Translations under genes and position numbers: made by a program
Origin: Trichomonas vaginalis G3
Lineage: Eukaryota; Parabasalia; Trichomonadida; Trichomonadidae
Assembly (NCBI RefSeq): GCF_026262505.1
Contig: NC_067206.1
Coordinates: 18,187,319-18,251,318, forward strand
Direction: 5' to 3'
Length of the DNA stretch: 64,000 bases
Shown here: piece after piece, positions 1-10,717 of the stretch
Layout of the letters: every line of letters begins with the position of its first letter
Numbering within the stretch: position 1 is the stretch's first letter
The notes under the pieces: generated by a model
What the model saw: only the letters and a program-made list of their open reading frames with translations
Told to the model about the DNA's origin: nothing
The model's database searches: none

Positions 1-807
1 CAGCTTTTATAAGATATCCATTACCTTGCGTAGAGTCTACGATATAATAGTTTCTACTTAACCTTAAACGTTTCTTTGTCAACGGTTTGTCGTCAAGAAC
101 TACACGAACTTTTGTACCAGGAATGAGGGTAAATTGTGTTGAATTTCTGATATTTTGTGTTTGGCTTCGTTTCTTTTGTATATACTTTTCTTTTGTTGTT
201 GTGTCATTGAATTTGGTGTATGTCCTGTTGTAGAATGTGTTGAGGAATTATATACTTCGAGAAAATGTTTCATTGCTTCTTCGGTAAAGTCTCGCTCTTG
301 GTTTAAATCTCTGAGCGTTCTTATGAAGCTGTTTATGATGCCGAGTATGTTATGGTTATGGTCTTCAGTAGTGTAGTGAGTTATGTTATGCTTAATGAGA
401 AAATCTGTGATTTCATTGCTGAGGTATGCACTGTCTTGGTCTGATGTTAAAGTACTTGGGCTATGTTCTGCTACAAACTTTTGTAAAACTCTTAACACTT
501 CACGAGTTCCTTTATTTTTCATTGGATATGCATATGCTTTGCGAGTGTTAACATTAATGAAGATGAGGAATGGTTTATGTCCTCCTTTTCTGCTTTGAAT
601 GAGAGTGTCAAATTGGTATGCGTCAGGAGTGTTGGAGTAAATTGGTAAAAAGTAGTCGTAAGGGTTTATTTTTGTTTGATGTACAACATTTTTGTCAAAG
701 AACCTTTTCACTTCAGCTCTGTTAGTAAATCCCCAACTCTTTGCAGCTTCATTGAACTTCTTAAATGACCTCCACGGTGATGATTCGAATACTTCTTTCA
801 AGCTCAT
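1..807 (-). pseudogene. INT: Polinton integrase (rve/DDE family), partial, broken
   Basis: This is the retroviral-type integrase of the partial type A copy. The core shows the blocks QFDTLIQ and SDQDSAY, where the catalytic aspartates of the RNase H-like fold are expected, and then an LNQERDF-type region typical of Maverick integrases. The gene runs off the left edge. The other copy in this window (39991-41076) is open and 361 residues long. The gene lies about 60 bp downstream of the fibre region, on the same strand. Confidence 0.85.
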
Positions 808-866
808 TTATGTAAAGTTAAATTTAGTAAATTTCATGCTGTTCGCTCTTTTGGAGCTCAGGACTT

Positions 867-3738
867 TCAGTCCGTTCTAACCCATGCATAAACTGTCATA
901 TAAGGCGGCATATAATCTGCACCCGAACCTGTTGGATTTGTTGTGAAAGTGTGTGAATGATTTCCTGTGGTTCCACAGAAAATACCTGCGCTTGAATCTA
1001 CTGGGTCACTTGAAATATCATATCTATTCATTCCCTGTCTATCCGAACCTGCTGCAAGATTTGTATAACCTCTTTTTGTTATTGAATGTGAATGATTACC
1101 TGTTGTGTTTGTAGTTCCTGTATGAGTGTGCGGTGGAAGGTTTGCTTCTTTAATTTTCTTCGATCCTCCTGTTTGCTTTGAATATCTAGCACAGTATAAG
1201 AATTTATCTACAATCTGCTGCCACGTACCAAAACCTAAAACACTTGCCGGATTTGTTGAATTCATTGACGTATAAATAGAGCCTATAGGATATAATGTTT
1301 GAAGTATTTCAGTCTGTAATGTTTGAAGCTCTGTTTTGTCTGCTTTCTTATCTAACATTGTTGGTAGTTCATATGCTTCAAAGTTTCTGGCATGATCTTC
1401 GATATTCCTGCAACTGTTATCTAAATTGTTAAGAGTATCTTTTACGCTTGTACTTGGATTCTCTAAAGGTACACTTGAACCCAAATCATAGTTCAATATT
1501 ATGTCGTCTGCTCTAACAGTAGTGAAGGAGTTATGTGTATGTTCTTTATCTGCTTTTTTATCTAACATTGCTGGTAGTTTATATGTTTCAAAGTTTCTGA
1601 CATGACCTTCAATGTTCATACATTTACTATTTAAGGAGTTTAGTGTATCTTTTACGCTTGTACTTGGATTCTCTAAAGGTGCACTTGAGCCAAGGGTATA
1701 GTTCAATATTACATCGTCTGCTCTAACAGTAGTGAAGGATTCATGTGTATGGTTCTTGTCAGCTTTACTATTTAATGTAGCTTGAAGTTCATTTATATCG
1801 GAGATATTGTGTTTATGAGATTTCAAAACTTTGTTCGTTGCGTCAAGTTCATCTTTGTCAGCTTTACTTTTAATAGCATCTTCAAAAGTTATTTTTGCCT
1901 TAACTCTCAAAGTAAATCTTGGTTCAACTAATACACCGTTAACAAAGAAGTATGAAGCATAAATTTCATTGTTATAACCAAATGCTTCTGGTGCTTTACC
2001 TGTGTCATACTGTACAGTACAGTGTATGTCATAACCTTTAGCACGAATGAATTTATATCTTCTTTCATTAACATCTTCAGTGCTTATTTGTTCATCCTGT
2101 GTTAAATATCCATGGTAGTCCGTTATAATCTGTTCGTCTGAACTTATATAATGAACATGGTTTTTATCTGCTTTTTCGGCTAATTTCTCTTCTATCTCAT
2201 TTATTTCAAGTTCATGCCTACCACCACCTCCTTCAGAAGTATTTTTCTTCAGCTCTTGAAGAACGTCCACTTCGCCATCTTTGGTGTCAATAATGAGACT
2301 TTGAGTTAAAACCTTTCCTGTCTTAATGGATGTTTGTAAAACTTCTTCTTCACCGTGTTCGGGGTCATGGTCGTCATCATATCTTGTGAAATCAGAGATG
2401 TTGTCATACATTAAGCATATCTGTCTCAAAAGTTCTGCTATTTGAAACTGGAACGAAAGATATACAGAACTTTCATCATCTCCTAAAGTCAAGTCTGCTT
2501 TCTTAAGTATTTCTTGAATGTATGCAATGAGGACAGAGTATCTTGGAAAATATTCGAACAATATTTCATTAGCTGTTGGTTTTGGTGGTTCTTCTGGAGT
2601 TTCTGTTGTTTCAGTTCCTTCTATAGGTTCTGTTGGAGTTTCTGCATCTCTTGACTTCAATGCTCTTGCTCTCAAAGACCTAAATGTTAGAGCACCAGGT
2701 TTTACAAAGGACTTTATAAATGCTTTAATAGTTCCTGGTAAGTTATTGTTAGCATTAAGTAAGTTCCTTATGCTTCCATCATGTACGTCCATAGCACTAT
2801 GTAAAAAATCTATACTTTTCTTGTAGTCAGCAATAGACTGACTGTGATTTTTTAAAGATTTGTCAATACCTTTAAGCCAATCTTCATGCATGTCTGATAC
2901 TGAGCCAAGAATATCATTTGCTTCCTTTAGTGTATTTTGTGCTTCTCGTAAAGTATCCAATCCCGTACGTGCATTGTTTGCTATACGTCTTACAGTATCT
3001 ATTTGACTCCTTGTTTCTTGCATCCAACCAGATAAAGTTTTAATAGTATCAGAACCATTTGAAATGAAGTTCAAAGCATTTTTAACGTCATCTAAAACTT
3101 CTTCACCAAGTACTGCCCATATCTTTCCGATTTGGTATTGAAGAACTCCATATGAAGCAGCTGTTAAACCAGTATTTATAAGGTTCCATATCCATGATTT
3201 AGCAGTTTTTCCATCCTTTTCCATCTTCACCATCCAAACCGTTTTCGCCTTGAGGTCCTTATATTCCTTGTATTCCTTGTATTCCTTGTGGTCCTTGAGG
3301 TCCAGTGTCACCCTTCTCTCCTTTCAGTTCATCTTTATATTCGTTATAATATTCTAATGTCATAAGGTGTACATCATTACTGCTACCAGCAACGCCGAGA
3401 ATTTGTTTCTCATTTATGACTAAATTCTTTAGGCATTTAATGTTGTCGTCAAATCGAAAGCTCTTTAACAATTCAATGAGAACATTTAATACTTTCACTA
3501 ATGAGGCATCTACTGTAGAATTTATATATTGCACCGTTCCATCATTTATGATAGGAACTTTACTTGTTGTAATGAATGGGTCATAAGTGTTAAAAGTATC
3601 GAAATCAATGACTTTTTTAGTCTTTCCATCGTCAATGACTAAATCATTGCCTTCAATGGTTAAAGTTGAGTTTTCGTTTACTAGTTCATGTGCTCTTCTT
3701 GCTTCATTTGTTTCATACGCATATGCAGCAATAGTCAT
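867..3738 (-). pseudogene. Virion fibre region: collagen-like stalk, KADK repeats, phage gp10-type collar tip
   Basis: Read from 3738 leftward, the region encodes an N-terminal domain, a short collagen-like run (GDTGPQGPQGIQG), a coiled-coil section, several KADKxxL/HTH repeats and a C-terminal collar domain (YPIGSIY..., FGTWQQI, GGSKKI, LPPHTHTG, MPPYMTVYAW). The tip resembles the T4 gp10/gp12-type baseplate and short-tail-fibre C-terminal domain, usually a trimeric receptor-binding tip. In a Polinton this would suit an attachment fibre. The same organisation occurs at 41136-44008 and a shorter fibre lies at 4967-6256. About one break is visible. Confidence 0.75.
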
Positions 3739-3755
3739 ATTTTAATGAGAATAAA

Positions 3756-4077
3756 ATGTTGTTCTATTTGCAAAGTACAGACCCAAACGAATACGGGACA
3801 GTAAAGCTACAAACAAACTTAGGTCTTCAGAATGAAGCGTTTGCTTTCAGAGTTGTTGACTTCAATACTATCGCAACTTTTGTCATAACAGATGAAACAG
3901 ATTTCATAGAGATTGAAATAGATGACAAAAGAAGTGTTATAACATTTCCTAACAGAGCTGGGTATAGAATAGATAAAATTGCTGGAGTCATAAATACTCT
4001 CATAAATGAAGAAACTATTGACAACATAGATGTCGAACTCTCTTCTGAGGGAACATTGAAGTTCAGCAGCGAGAAAG
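3756..4077 (+). CDS. Small virion-protein gene, left part (cut by gap)
   Basis: The reading frame begins at the ATG after a TGAGAATAAA motif, 17 bp from the divergent start at 3738, and runs into the N gap. The same gene is complete at 44026-44790 (254 residues), where its C-terminal part resembles the 265-residue protein at 18641-19438 of element B. The shared layout in both element types suggests a conserved minor virion protein. The function is inferred from context only. Confidence 0.7.
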
Positions 4078-4177
4078 NNNNNNNNNNNNNNNNNNNNNNN
4101 NNNNNNNNNNNNNNNNNNNNNNNNNNNNNNNNNNNNNNNNNNNNNNNNNNNNNNNNNNNNNNNNNNNNNNNNNNNNN
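4078..4177. other. Assembly gap (100 N)
   Basis: Exactly 100 N. Sequence to the left is type A (homologous to 40269-44346). Sequence to the right does not continue the type A copy but starts in a type B minor virion gene. The true distance and linkage across this point are unknown. Confidence 0.99.
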
Positions 4178-4948
4178 CTTTTTCTTCCATCTGTAGTAAA
4201 CCATACTTGAAAGTCTGAAATACTTCACTTGGTGGTTCGTATAACTTTGTAGGTTTTTCGTAAAGTCATTTGCCAAGCATAAGAAAGAGTTTTGAGCGCC
4301 AGAAAATGAAAGCATGAACAATAATAGCAGCTGGGTCGAAAACATCTTTAAATAAATATGTTCATCTCTTGCATATCGACTGTAAATATTTGCTAAAGGA
4401 AGTTCGACTTTCTGATTTAACATTCTTTGCAAATAATACCATGACATTGCAGTGAATTCTGTATATATTTGTTCGTCTTTCTTTGGATTGTCTTCGTAGA
4501 TTTGAAATGACACTTGTGAATTTTGTTTGTCATATACAATTCTCACATAAAGTGTGCTCTCGGTATTTGCATATTCATCAGCATATTTTGCATAACATGA
4601 ATTTATTTTATCTTCTATATTTTTTAACGCAGTCTGTAGAGAAGATGAAAGGTCAACTTGTATTAGCTCAATTTCTTCCCACATTTTTCGTTTCCCTTCA
4701 GATATATAATCTATATGAAACCTTACAATAAATGGAAAACTTTTATCTTCTACAGACACAAACTTCATTCTACGAAAGCCAATAGCTTTTGTGACAGATG
4801 GGTCTCTTAGCCATCTTAATGGGTAGTCAAAACGATAGCCTTCATGCTTTACGGTCTCTGTCTCAAACTTTTGACCGACATTAGTAAAAAGTTCATCTAA
4901 TGGTTTAGTTGTAGCAACTCTTGAATTTTCTTTTTCTATTGGAAGCAT
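4178..4948 (-). CDS. Minor virion (capsid-like) protein, partial
   Basis: The protein starts MLPIEKENSRV at 4948, only 18 bp from the divergent fibre start at 4967, and runs into the gap. The block YPLRWLRDP...AIGFRRMKFV and the later FLCLAN segment resemble YPRHWVEY...AIEIRQVRSI and ILCLSN in the protein at 47012-47894 of element A. A fossil of the same kind lies at 31538-32401. The family recurs in both element types next to other virion genes. A minor capsid or penton role is an inference; no catalytic motif is seen. Confidence 0.6.
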
Positions 4949-4966
4949 ATTTTATCTAGAATAAAA

Positions 4967-6256
4967 ATGTCAAATGAAACAGCGTCTATGAGAGAAATAC
5001 AACACAACCGACAACTCATTATGCAAGCTCTAAATAAGAACACAACAAACTTTTCAAACTATTCTAAGATATCTGAGTCATTGAAAGAAGGAAACTTAAA
5101 ACTGACGATAAACCCAATGACAGACGAGTTTCTGTTTCAAGACAACAAGAACCATACTGTTTGTATAAATCCAACAAAAAGAACTTTAAACGAGAAACCT
5201 ATAGATGAACTTCTTTTGAAAGCAGATATTGACAACAAAGCTGACAAAGAATATGTCATTGAAAAAGTTCAAGAAGAACATGACAGAGCAGATGCAACAT
5301 ATGCAACAAAAGAGGATGTTGAAAAGAAAGCAGATAAAACATATGTTAACGATGAGTTAGAATGTGTGGCTAGTGCGTTAGTGAAGAAGGCAGATAAGGA
5401 ATATGTGGATGAAAAAGACAATGAAATTAAAGAAAGGGTTGAATGGTATAATGAACGGACATCGAAGATTTTAAAAACGAAAGCTGATACAGGATGGGTT
5501 TCAGGGTGTTTAGACCTTAAAGCCGACAAAGAAACTGTAGATATGTTGGCACAAACGGTTTCAAGTCATACCAGAGGTTTAATGGAAGATGGACAACAGT
5601 TGAAAGAGCTTGAGAAAGGTGTTACAGAGTTAAGGAATACAAAAGCAGACTCGACATGGATAAAAGGATATGTAGATGCAACAAAAGAGTATATTTTCAC
5701 ATGGACAGAAGGAACATACCCACAAAAATATCATAGACATAGCATCTCTGACGTAAATGAACTTGAAGAAAAGTTATATAAGAAAGCAGACAAAACAGAG
5801 CTTCAAACATTAAAGACAGAAATACTTCAAACACTATATCCTATAGGTTCTATTTACACGTCAATGAACTCTACCAGACCAGAAGTAGTACTTGGTCTCG
5901 GAACTTGGACTCAAATAGTCGACAGGTTTTTGTATTGTGCAAACTCTTCAAAGGAAACAGGTGGAAGTAAAACGATTTCAGGTGAAAATTTACCTGCACA
6001 CAGTCACTACATAGATTTAAGTACATCTCAAGCAGGTTGGCATAAGCATAGATATTGGGATTGGTCAGGAATGACAAAAGGTAAAGGATATGATGTTAAA
6101 GACGAGGTTAAGTTTGCTATAAATTGTTACTGGAGTGACACTCAGGGAGAAGGAAACCATACACATCGCGTTACAGGATATACGCAAACAACGGGACAAA
6201 GTAAAGACTACATGCCACCTTACATGACAGTTTACGCATGGTATAGAAATGCTTAG
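4967..6256 (+). CDS. Phage-like fibre with KADK repeats and gp10-type collar tip
   Basis: The frame encodes 429 residues after a CTAGAATAAAA motif. Residues about 80-300 carry repeated KADKEYV/KADKTEL motifs in coiled-coil context. The last 150 residues form a collar domain: LYPIGSIYTSMNST, GTWTQIVDRFLYC, TGGSKTI, LPAHSHY, MPPYMTVYAWYRNA. This resembles bacteriophage baseplate/short-tail-fibre tips. The gene overlaps the 3' end of the convergent integrase by 4 bp. A receptor-binding role is inferred from fold resemblance. It lacks the collagen-like stalk of the type A fibre. Confidence 0.75.
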   Translation: MSNETASMREIQHNRQLIMQALNKNTTNFSNYSKISESLKEGNLKLTINPMTDEFLFQDNKNHTVCINPTKRTLNEKPIDELLLKADIDNKADKEYVIEKVQEEHDRADATYATKEDVEKKADKTYVNDELECVASALVKKADKEYVDEKDNEIKERVEWYNERTSKILKTKADTGWVSGCLDLKADKETVDMLAQTVSSHTRGLMEDGQQLKELEKGVTELRNTKADSTWIKGYVDATKEYIFTWTEGTYPQKYHRHSISDVNELEEKLYKKADKTELQTLKTEILQTLYPIGSIYTSMNSTRPEVVLGLGTWTQIVDRFLYCANSSKETGGSKTISGENLPAHSHYIDLSTSQAGWHKHRYWDWSGMTKGKGYDVKDEVKFAINCYWSDTQGEGNHTHRVTGYTQTTGQSKDYMPPYMTVYAWYRNA

Positions 6257-7208
6257 TCGTCATTTTCAACTTCTTTAGCATATTCGTCAGGAGTTGTCTT
6301 ATATTTGTTAGGAACTGTCTTTGAAAGTATACCACCTTGAACTTTGACAAGTTTGAAACGAGGTCTGACAATAGTAGTTTTATCTTCTGCTTGCAGTCTG
6401 TACATTTTGCCATGTTTGCCTAAAACTTCATAATATTCTCTTGTATACTTTCTTCTATTTTTACGAACACGAATGTGAGTACCTGTCGGTTCCCATTGTT
6501 GTCATAGTCAATAGTATTTTCATATGGGTCGCGTTTAGGTATTTCTATTTTACTTTGTCACCTTTCTGAAGTTTGAAGCCTGGCATTCTTTCTTGTTTGT
6601 CTCTTTTGACTAAACTATTAAATATATAGTCTTTCTCTAAGTCGGGGTTGTTTTTCATTTCTTCGGGGGAGTGGTTTCCCAAACCTTTTTGTTTACGGCT
6701 ATTGTAAATATTTAAAACTTGTCTCATCTTTGCCATGGAGAAATGTCTATATTTGTCGTCATATGACATTTCATTTGCTTCACCACCTTGTGGTTGGTTT
6801 AAGTCTCTTAAGATTTTTATACAACTGTCAATGACACCAAGAGCAGAATGGTTTTGGTCGACAATGAAATATTGGTTTACATTTTTTGAACGCAGATAGT
6901 TTTTAATATCGTCTGATTTGAAAGAACTTTCACAGTCAGATGTCAGTTTTGTTGGATGGTATTTGTCAACGAATATTGTCAAAGCAGTTTTCACATCTAA
7001 AATATTTTTGGACCATAATGGTATGGCTTCACAGTATCTGTGTTTTGACCAAAAATATTAACCAGTATGGTGGTCCATCTTCTCTATACCTCGGAATGTT
7101 TTCCAAGATATCCATAAACCAAGCATTTGGTGTTGAACTAAAGATTTTTATCATGAGTGCTTTCTTTGTTGCCTTAGAAACATAGGGGTCCTTGTTTGAA
7201 TTCGTCAT
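6253..7208 (-). pseudogene. INT: Polinton integrase of element B1, broken
   Basis: The rve-family integrase is recognisable from LTSDCESSF, the NHSALGVID...IKILRDLNQ block and the YNSRKQKGLGNHSPEEM region that follows the catalytic core in Maverick integrases. It is clearly diverged from the type A integrase at 39991-41076. The start codon at 7208 faces the divergent gene at 7225 across 16 bp. It is broken, with a few breaks. Confidence 0.75.
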
Positions 7209-7224
7209 TTTTAACCCATAAGAA

Positions 7225-7626
7225 ATGGGTTTATTTGGCGCATTAGCAGGAGTTGCATCCAGATTTTTGCCCGCAGTGGGAACAATAGCCAGAGGTGCAT
7301 TTGGAATTGGAAGGAAGATTTTGAGTACATTAGGTATACTGAAAGAGAAAGCAACACCTATTATACAAACTGTACAGAAAGGTTGGGAGGTAGCACGAGA
7401 TGCAGCAAATCTTATTCCAAATCCTGAAACAAGAGGAAAAGTTCAAGGATGGATGGACAATGTAGGAAGACAAGCAGGAAACTATTATAACAAAGCAAAT
7501 GACTACTATAACCAAGCAGGACACTATATGGACCAAGGTGAAAGATTCTTTAACAGAGGATATAACCATGCACAACAGTGGGTAAACAATAACCAACCGC
7601 AACCACCTCAAACTTGGGGAATGTAA
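7225..7626 (+). CDS. Small glycine/alanine-rich amphipathic virion protein (pVI/core-like)
   Basis: The frame encodes 133 residues. The N-terminal 45 residues (MGLFGALAGVASRFLPAVG...) form a glycine/alanine-rich, amphipathic, partly basic segment. The middle contains AARD/NLIPNPE, and the C-terminal half is rich in Tyr, Asn and Gln (NYYNKANDYYNQAGHYM). The size and amphipathic N-terminus recall adenovirus pVI or pX-like minor proteins found in other Polintons and virophages, but this is resemblance in character only. The protein at 48120-48646 of element A is the probable counterpart by composition and position among late genes. Confidence 0.55.
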   Translation: MGLFGALAGVASRFLPAVGTIARGAFGIGRKILSTLGILKEKATPIIQTVQKGWEVARDAANLIPNPETRGKVQGWMDNVGRQAGNYYNKANDYYNQAGHYMDQGERFFNRGYNHAQQWVNNNQPQPPQTWGM

Positions 7627-7645
7627 AGTTTTTTACTGAGATGAA

Positions 7646-7801
7646 ATGAACAATACAGCATTGAGACAAATGGGTTCAAGATGGATTTGTCGGCTTCCAG
7701 CAGTTACACCACCACGTGTTTGTCAAGTCCTCCCTATACCTCAAGAAGTTTTAGACCGACTTAAAAAACCTAAACAACCAGTTGAAAACAAACCAAACTA
7801 A
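7646..7801 (+). CDS. Short basic protein, 51 residues
   Basis: The frame starts MNNTALRQMGSRW and ends KPVENKPN. The start follows TTTTTACTGAGATGAA, a leader repeated almost exactly before the next gene (TTTTTACTGAGATGAA before 7820). This argues that this short frame is transcribed as a gene. The protein is proline- and lysine-rich with no recognised domain. It lies in a tight same-strand row with 7225-7626 and 7820-8404, so a small virion protein is plausible. Confidence 0.55.
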   Translation: MNNTALRQMGSRWICRLPAVTPPRVCQVLPIPQEVLDRLKKPKQPVENKPN

Positions 7802-7819
7802 AATTTTTACTGAGATGAA

Positions 7820-8404
7820 ATGACCGAAGAAGTTGAAACGGTAGATTTGACACCACAAACAAAAAGTTCAGAACCATTGTCAAAACCTGTCAAAGAACTT
7901 ACAGATGAAGAGAAAAATTCAATAATAGAAAGTGCCAGGTCTGGAAATACAAACCCTAACTATAAAGTCACTTTTCATAGAAATGGAACGGCTAGTATCT
8001 CAAAAAAGAAACAGACCCTCACAAATAAAATATTGAAGTCTGAAGGAGCTTTCGAGACAACAGATGGAAAAGTTTACTTCACTGACCAACAGTTCATTAT
8101 AGAACATCTCATTGACTTAGAGTCGAAATATTCTAAACTTTACAACAAACACAAAAAGTTGAAAGGAAAACAAAAACAAATGGCATATGATATTTATGAA
8201 GATGTTGACGACACAACTGTTCCTGCAAGTGAAGTAAAGTCAGAGGAACCGAAAAGTGACGAAAAACCGATAGAAGAAGAAAAACCAAAAACTGAAGATA
8301 AACCAAAACCAAAGGTTAGTTTCCAAACTAAACCAAGTCAACCTTCATTAGCTGGTATGGGTTGGCGTCAAAGACTTATGGCAGCAGGCGGTTATGTAAA
8401 GTAA
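7820..8404 (+). CDS. Uncharacterised 194-residue protein with acidic/lysine-rich tail
   Basis: The sequence has a charged N-terminus, a central region (residues about 45-115) with YKVTFHRNGTASISKK, and a low-complexity Glu/Lys/Pro stretch (EEPKSDEKPIEEEKPKTEDKPKPK). It ends in a more ordered GMGWRQRLMAAGGYVK. It uses the same leader motif as 7646-7801. No family is recognised. The position next to small virion-like genes suggests a structural or scaffolding role, which is inference only. Confidence 0.55.
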   Translation: MTEEVETVDLTPQTKSSEPLSKPVKELTDEEKNSIIESARSGNTNPNYKVTFHRNGTASISKKKQTLTNKILKSEGAFETTDGKVYFTDQQFIIEHLIDLESKYSKLYNKHKKLKGKQKQMAYDIYEDVDDTTVPASEVKSEEPKSDEKPIEEEKPKTEDKPKPKVSFQTKPSQPSLAGMGWRQRLMAAGGYVK

Positions 8405-8434
8405 AGAAAAAAACATTTTTTTATTTTTATAAAA

Positions 8435-10579
8435 ATGCCCCCGTATAGAATGGATAGAAGGTCTGCTAGAATAAAAGCAGAGTTAGAAAGATATGGTTGG
8501 AGAGTTTCGAAGAATTTTAAATATAGGAAGGGAAGACCCATAAAAGTCTATGACAAATTGTCTGGTCTTCGCTACGAAATGGACTTAGAAACAGCACGTG
8601 CCAATTATCCAAACAGACTCGAGAGGTTAGAAGAAGAACGTCTTATGGACATGCCTTTCGATGTTAGTGAACCTCAAGTTGAAGGACACGACGGCTTTGC
8701 CAGATTCTACTGGAAACATGACGAACAATTGCATCCTTTGAGAAGGAAAAAAGGAAAAGGTGAAGACGCACATGCTCCCATGGAAAGAACAAGATATGCA
8801 TATGAAAAGTACCGTGAAGTTAGAAGTCAAATTACATCTGGTCGAACCTTTACAGTAAACTTTGACGAAGGAAAGAACAAAGAAGGCTTCATGGGTGTAC
8901 TTGCTGCCATACAAGACGGAAATAAGAAAGGATACAATCTCAGACTAACCATAACAGATTTGGACGGTCACATTTACTATGCCCATGGCAATGTCACAAC
9001 AGCCGCACAACTTCTTGACGCTTTCAAGACTACAAAGAGAGAACAAATGGTTGACTCCGACTCAGACATTTTGAATGCAATTGAAGGAATTGCAAGTGTA
9101 AAATTTGAATGGTACCAACCTAACCCTCAAGCAGTCAGACAACATGCTGGATACTTCCCCTTCATAAATAAGTCTGACATTGACTTGACAAGGTATGGAA
9201 TTTACAATTCAATTGAAACAATTGTCAATGAACCTTGTATTCTTACATGTCTCAGGAACTCTGGTCTTGTTTCAGAAGAGAAGATGAAGTATCTTGAGTC
9301 ATGTGTGAAGACAAGGTACATGCTCAGAGGTCAATTGGCAAAAGTTGCACCGTTGGCAAATGTCAATATCCGAGTCAACATTCCGACTGAGAAAGGTTCT
9401 TCACATGACGACTATGTTGTTGACAAAGACTTACCATGGTTGAAGATTGTAATTGTCCACAACCACTTCATGTTGAACGAAAGTCTTATGTTCGGAAAAG
9501 GCAAGTGCAACATTGTCAGAGCTGTTAACATTCTTTTCGAGAAAGGTTTGTTGGAACCAATTCCAGATGACAAGCTGACAGAAACTTTTGTACCAAAAGA
9601 CGAAACAAACTTTTCATTGTTAGCAAGACCAAAAGTTGTTCCAGACAAAGTTATAGCACAAAAGAAGTACACAGTTCCACGAGGAGTTGGATTGTTCGGA
9701 TACCAACCTGAACCAGAAGAACTTCCAATGAGGTTGCAAGAACTTCAAGATGCTATAAACAAACTTCCATTGAGACATCCAATTGACGTCAAATTGTATT
9801 GGAGAGCATCTGAGTTAGGTCAGAAGGTTTTATATGAAACAGGTTGCTTCGACGATGTTTATGAGATAACAGGAGAAGTTTCTCAGAAGATAAGAGACTC
9901 ACTTGAATTTCCACAAACTGGACCAATTGGTTGCGACAAGTTCGACTCATACGAAAAGATATACTATGTTGACCTTAACGCTGCGTACATGAGGTTCGTC
10001 CAATATATCCCGACTGGAATTCCAAACGAAGATGGTGAGTTCCTGGGAAGGAACTATACAGTTGGAAAAGTCATACAACAACTGTATGATATTAGGAAAG
10101 CTTCAAACCCCAAACTTGCAATGACACTCAAATTGCTTATGAATTCGACATGGGGATATTCCATTAAGAAACCTCAAGAGATGAAGAGTAAACATTATGA
10201 GAAGGTCGACAACTTTGTTGAAAGGTTTTCTCCTTTTGTTTTGAAGTACGAATTCACTCAAGGTCAAAGTGGCTTAGTAACCACATTAAAACCTATTGTC
10301 GAACATTGGTCCTATCCTCAGTTCGCAAAGGCAGTCCTTGACAACTACAACAAATTCTTCTCCGAAGTCAAATCCAAAGTTGTGGTTTACTATGAGAACA
10401 TCGACGCACTCATGACGAACAAAGAAGGCTATAACAAACTCATTGAAATGGGTTTAGTCGGTGAAAAGATGGGTCAATTCAAATTGGACAAAATTTTCAC
10501 CGAAGTTCATGTCCTCTCCAAGCGTAAGTACTGGGGCATACTTGAAGACGGCACAGAAATAAAACATTGCATGAAATAA
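8435..10579 (+). CDS. DNA polymerase B relative (protein-primed type), short form
   Basis: The frame encodes 714 residues. The N-terminal half contains a CILTCLRNSGLV block and the IVHNHFMLNESL segment, both matching the N-terminal region of the element A polymerase (CFVYACIQAGV and LLVEDHYMLNERL). The C-terminal half shows YYVDLNAAYMRF, LMNSTWGYSIKKP and MGQFKLDKIF, which align with polymerase motifs A and B and the region after motif C. It is much shorter than the element A polymerase, and no 3'-5' exonuclease domain is seen. It could be a replication protein or a repurposed relative. The start follows ATTTTTATAAAA. Confidence 0.65.
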   Translation: MPPYRMDRRSARIKAELERYGWRVSKNFKYRKGRPIKVYDKLSGLRYEMDLETARANYPNRLERLEEERLMDMPFDVSEPQVEGHDGFARFYWKHDEQLHPLRRKKGKGEDAHAPMERTRYAYEKYREVRSQITSGRTFTVNFDEGKNKEGFMGVLAAIQDGNKKGYNLRLTITDLDGHIYYAHGNVTTAAQLLDAFKTTKREQMVDSDSDILNAIEGIASVKFEWYQPNPQAVRQHAGYFPFINKSDIDLTRYGIYNSIETIVNEPCILTCLRNSGLVSEEKMKYLESCVKTRYMLRGQLAKVAPLANVNIRVNIPTEKGSSHDDYVVDKDLPWLKIVIVHNHFMLNESLMFGKGKCNIVRAVNILFEKGLLEPIPDDKLTETFVPKDETNFSLLARPKVVPDKVIAQKKYTVPRGVGLFGYQPEPEELPMRLQELQDAINKLPLRHPIDVKLYWRASELGQKVLYETGCFDDVYEITGEVSQKIRDSLEFPQTGPIGCDKFDSYEKIYYVDLNAAYMRFVQYIPTGIPNEDGEFLGRNYTVGKVIQQLYDIRKASNPKLAMTLKLLMNSTWGYSIKKPQEMKSKHYEKVDNFVERFSPFVLKYEFTQGQSGLVTTLKPIVEHWSYPQFAKAVLDNYNKFFSEVKSKVVVYYENIDALMTNKEGYNKLIEMGLVGEKMGQFKLDKIFTEVHVLSKRKYWGILEDGTEIKHCMK

Positions 10580-10717
10580 AAAATTTTTATTTGAATTTGA
10601 ATTTAAATGTGGGGAATTCTTGGTCTCAAACTCATATATAACCTGTTTGTTTGTATTTTCGTCGACTATGGCACGAGACACAAACATTGACCAAACGGAC
10701 AAAAAGTGTCATTTCAG

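Larger units (their letters stand above)
1..4077 (-). mobile_element. Type A Polinton/Maverick, partial copy
   Basis: This is one end of a type A element, cut by the window start and by the N gap. It carries an integrase, a collar-type fibre region and the first part of a small virion-protein gene in the same order and orientation as element A. Position 1 corresponds to 40269, and the match runs to 44346 with only a handful of differences over 4 kb. It is therefore either a very young copy or an assembly duplicate. It is a fossil with only one or two visible breaks in the part seen. Confidence 0.85.

Noticed and set aside
867-6256. Collar fibres as bacterial or phage contamination
   Set aside because: They lie between Polinton genes on continuous AT-rich sequence, occur in two element types and share the element's upstream motifs.
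8435-10579. Calling the 714-residue protein a standard Polinton polymerase
   Set aside because: It is much shorter than the element A enzyme and no exonuclease domain is seen, so it is named only as a relative.
10454-10702. Minus-strand frame overlapping the polymerase relative's 3' end
   Set aside because: Most of it is antisense to a well-supported gene and it has no homology or leader motif.
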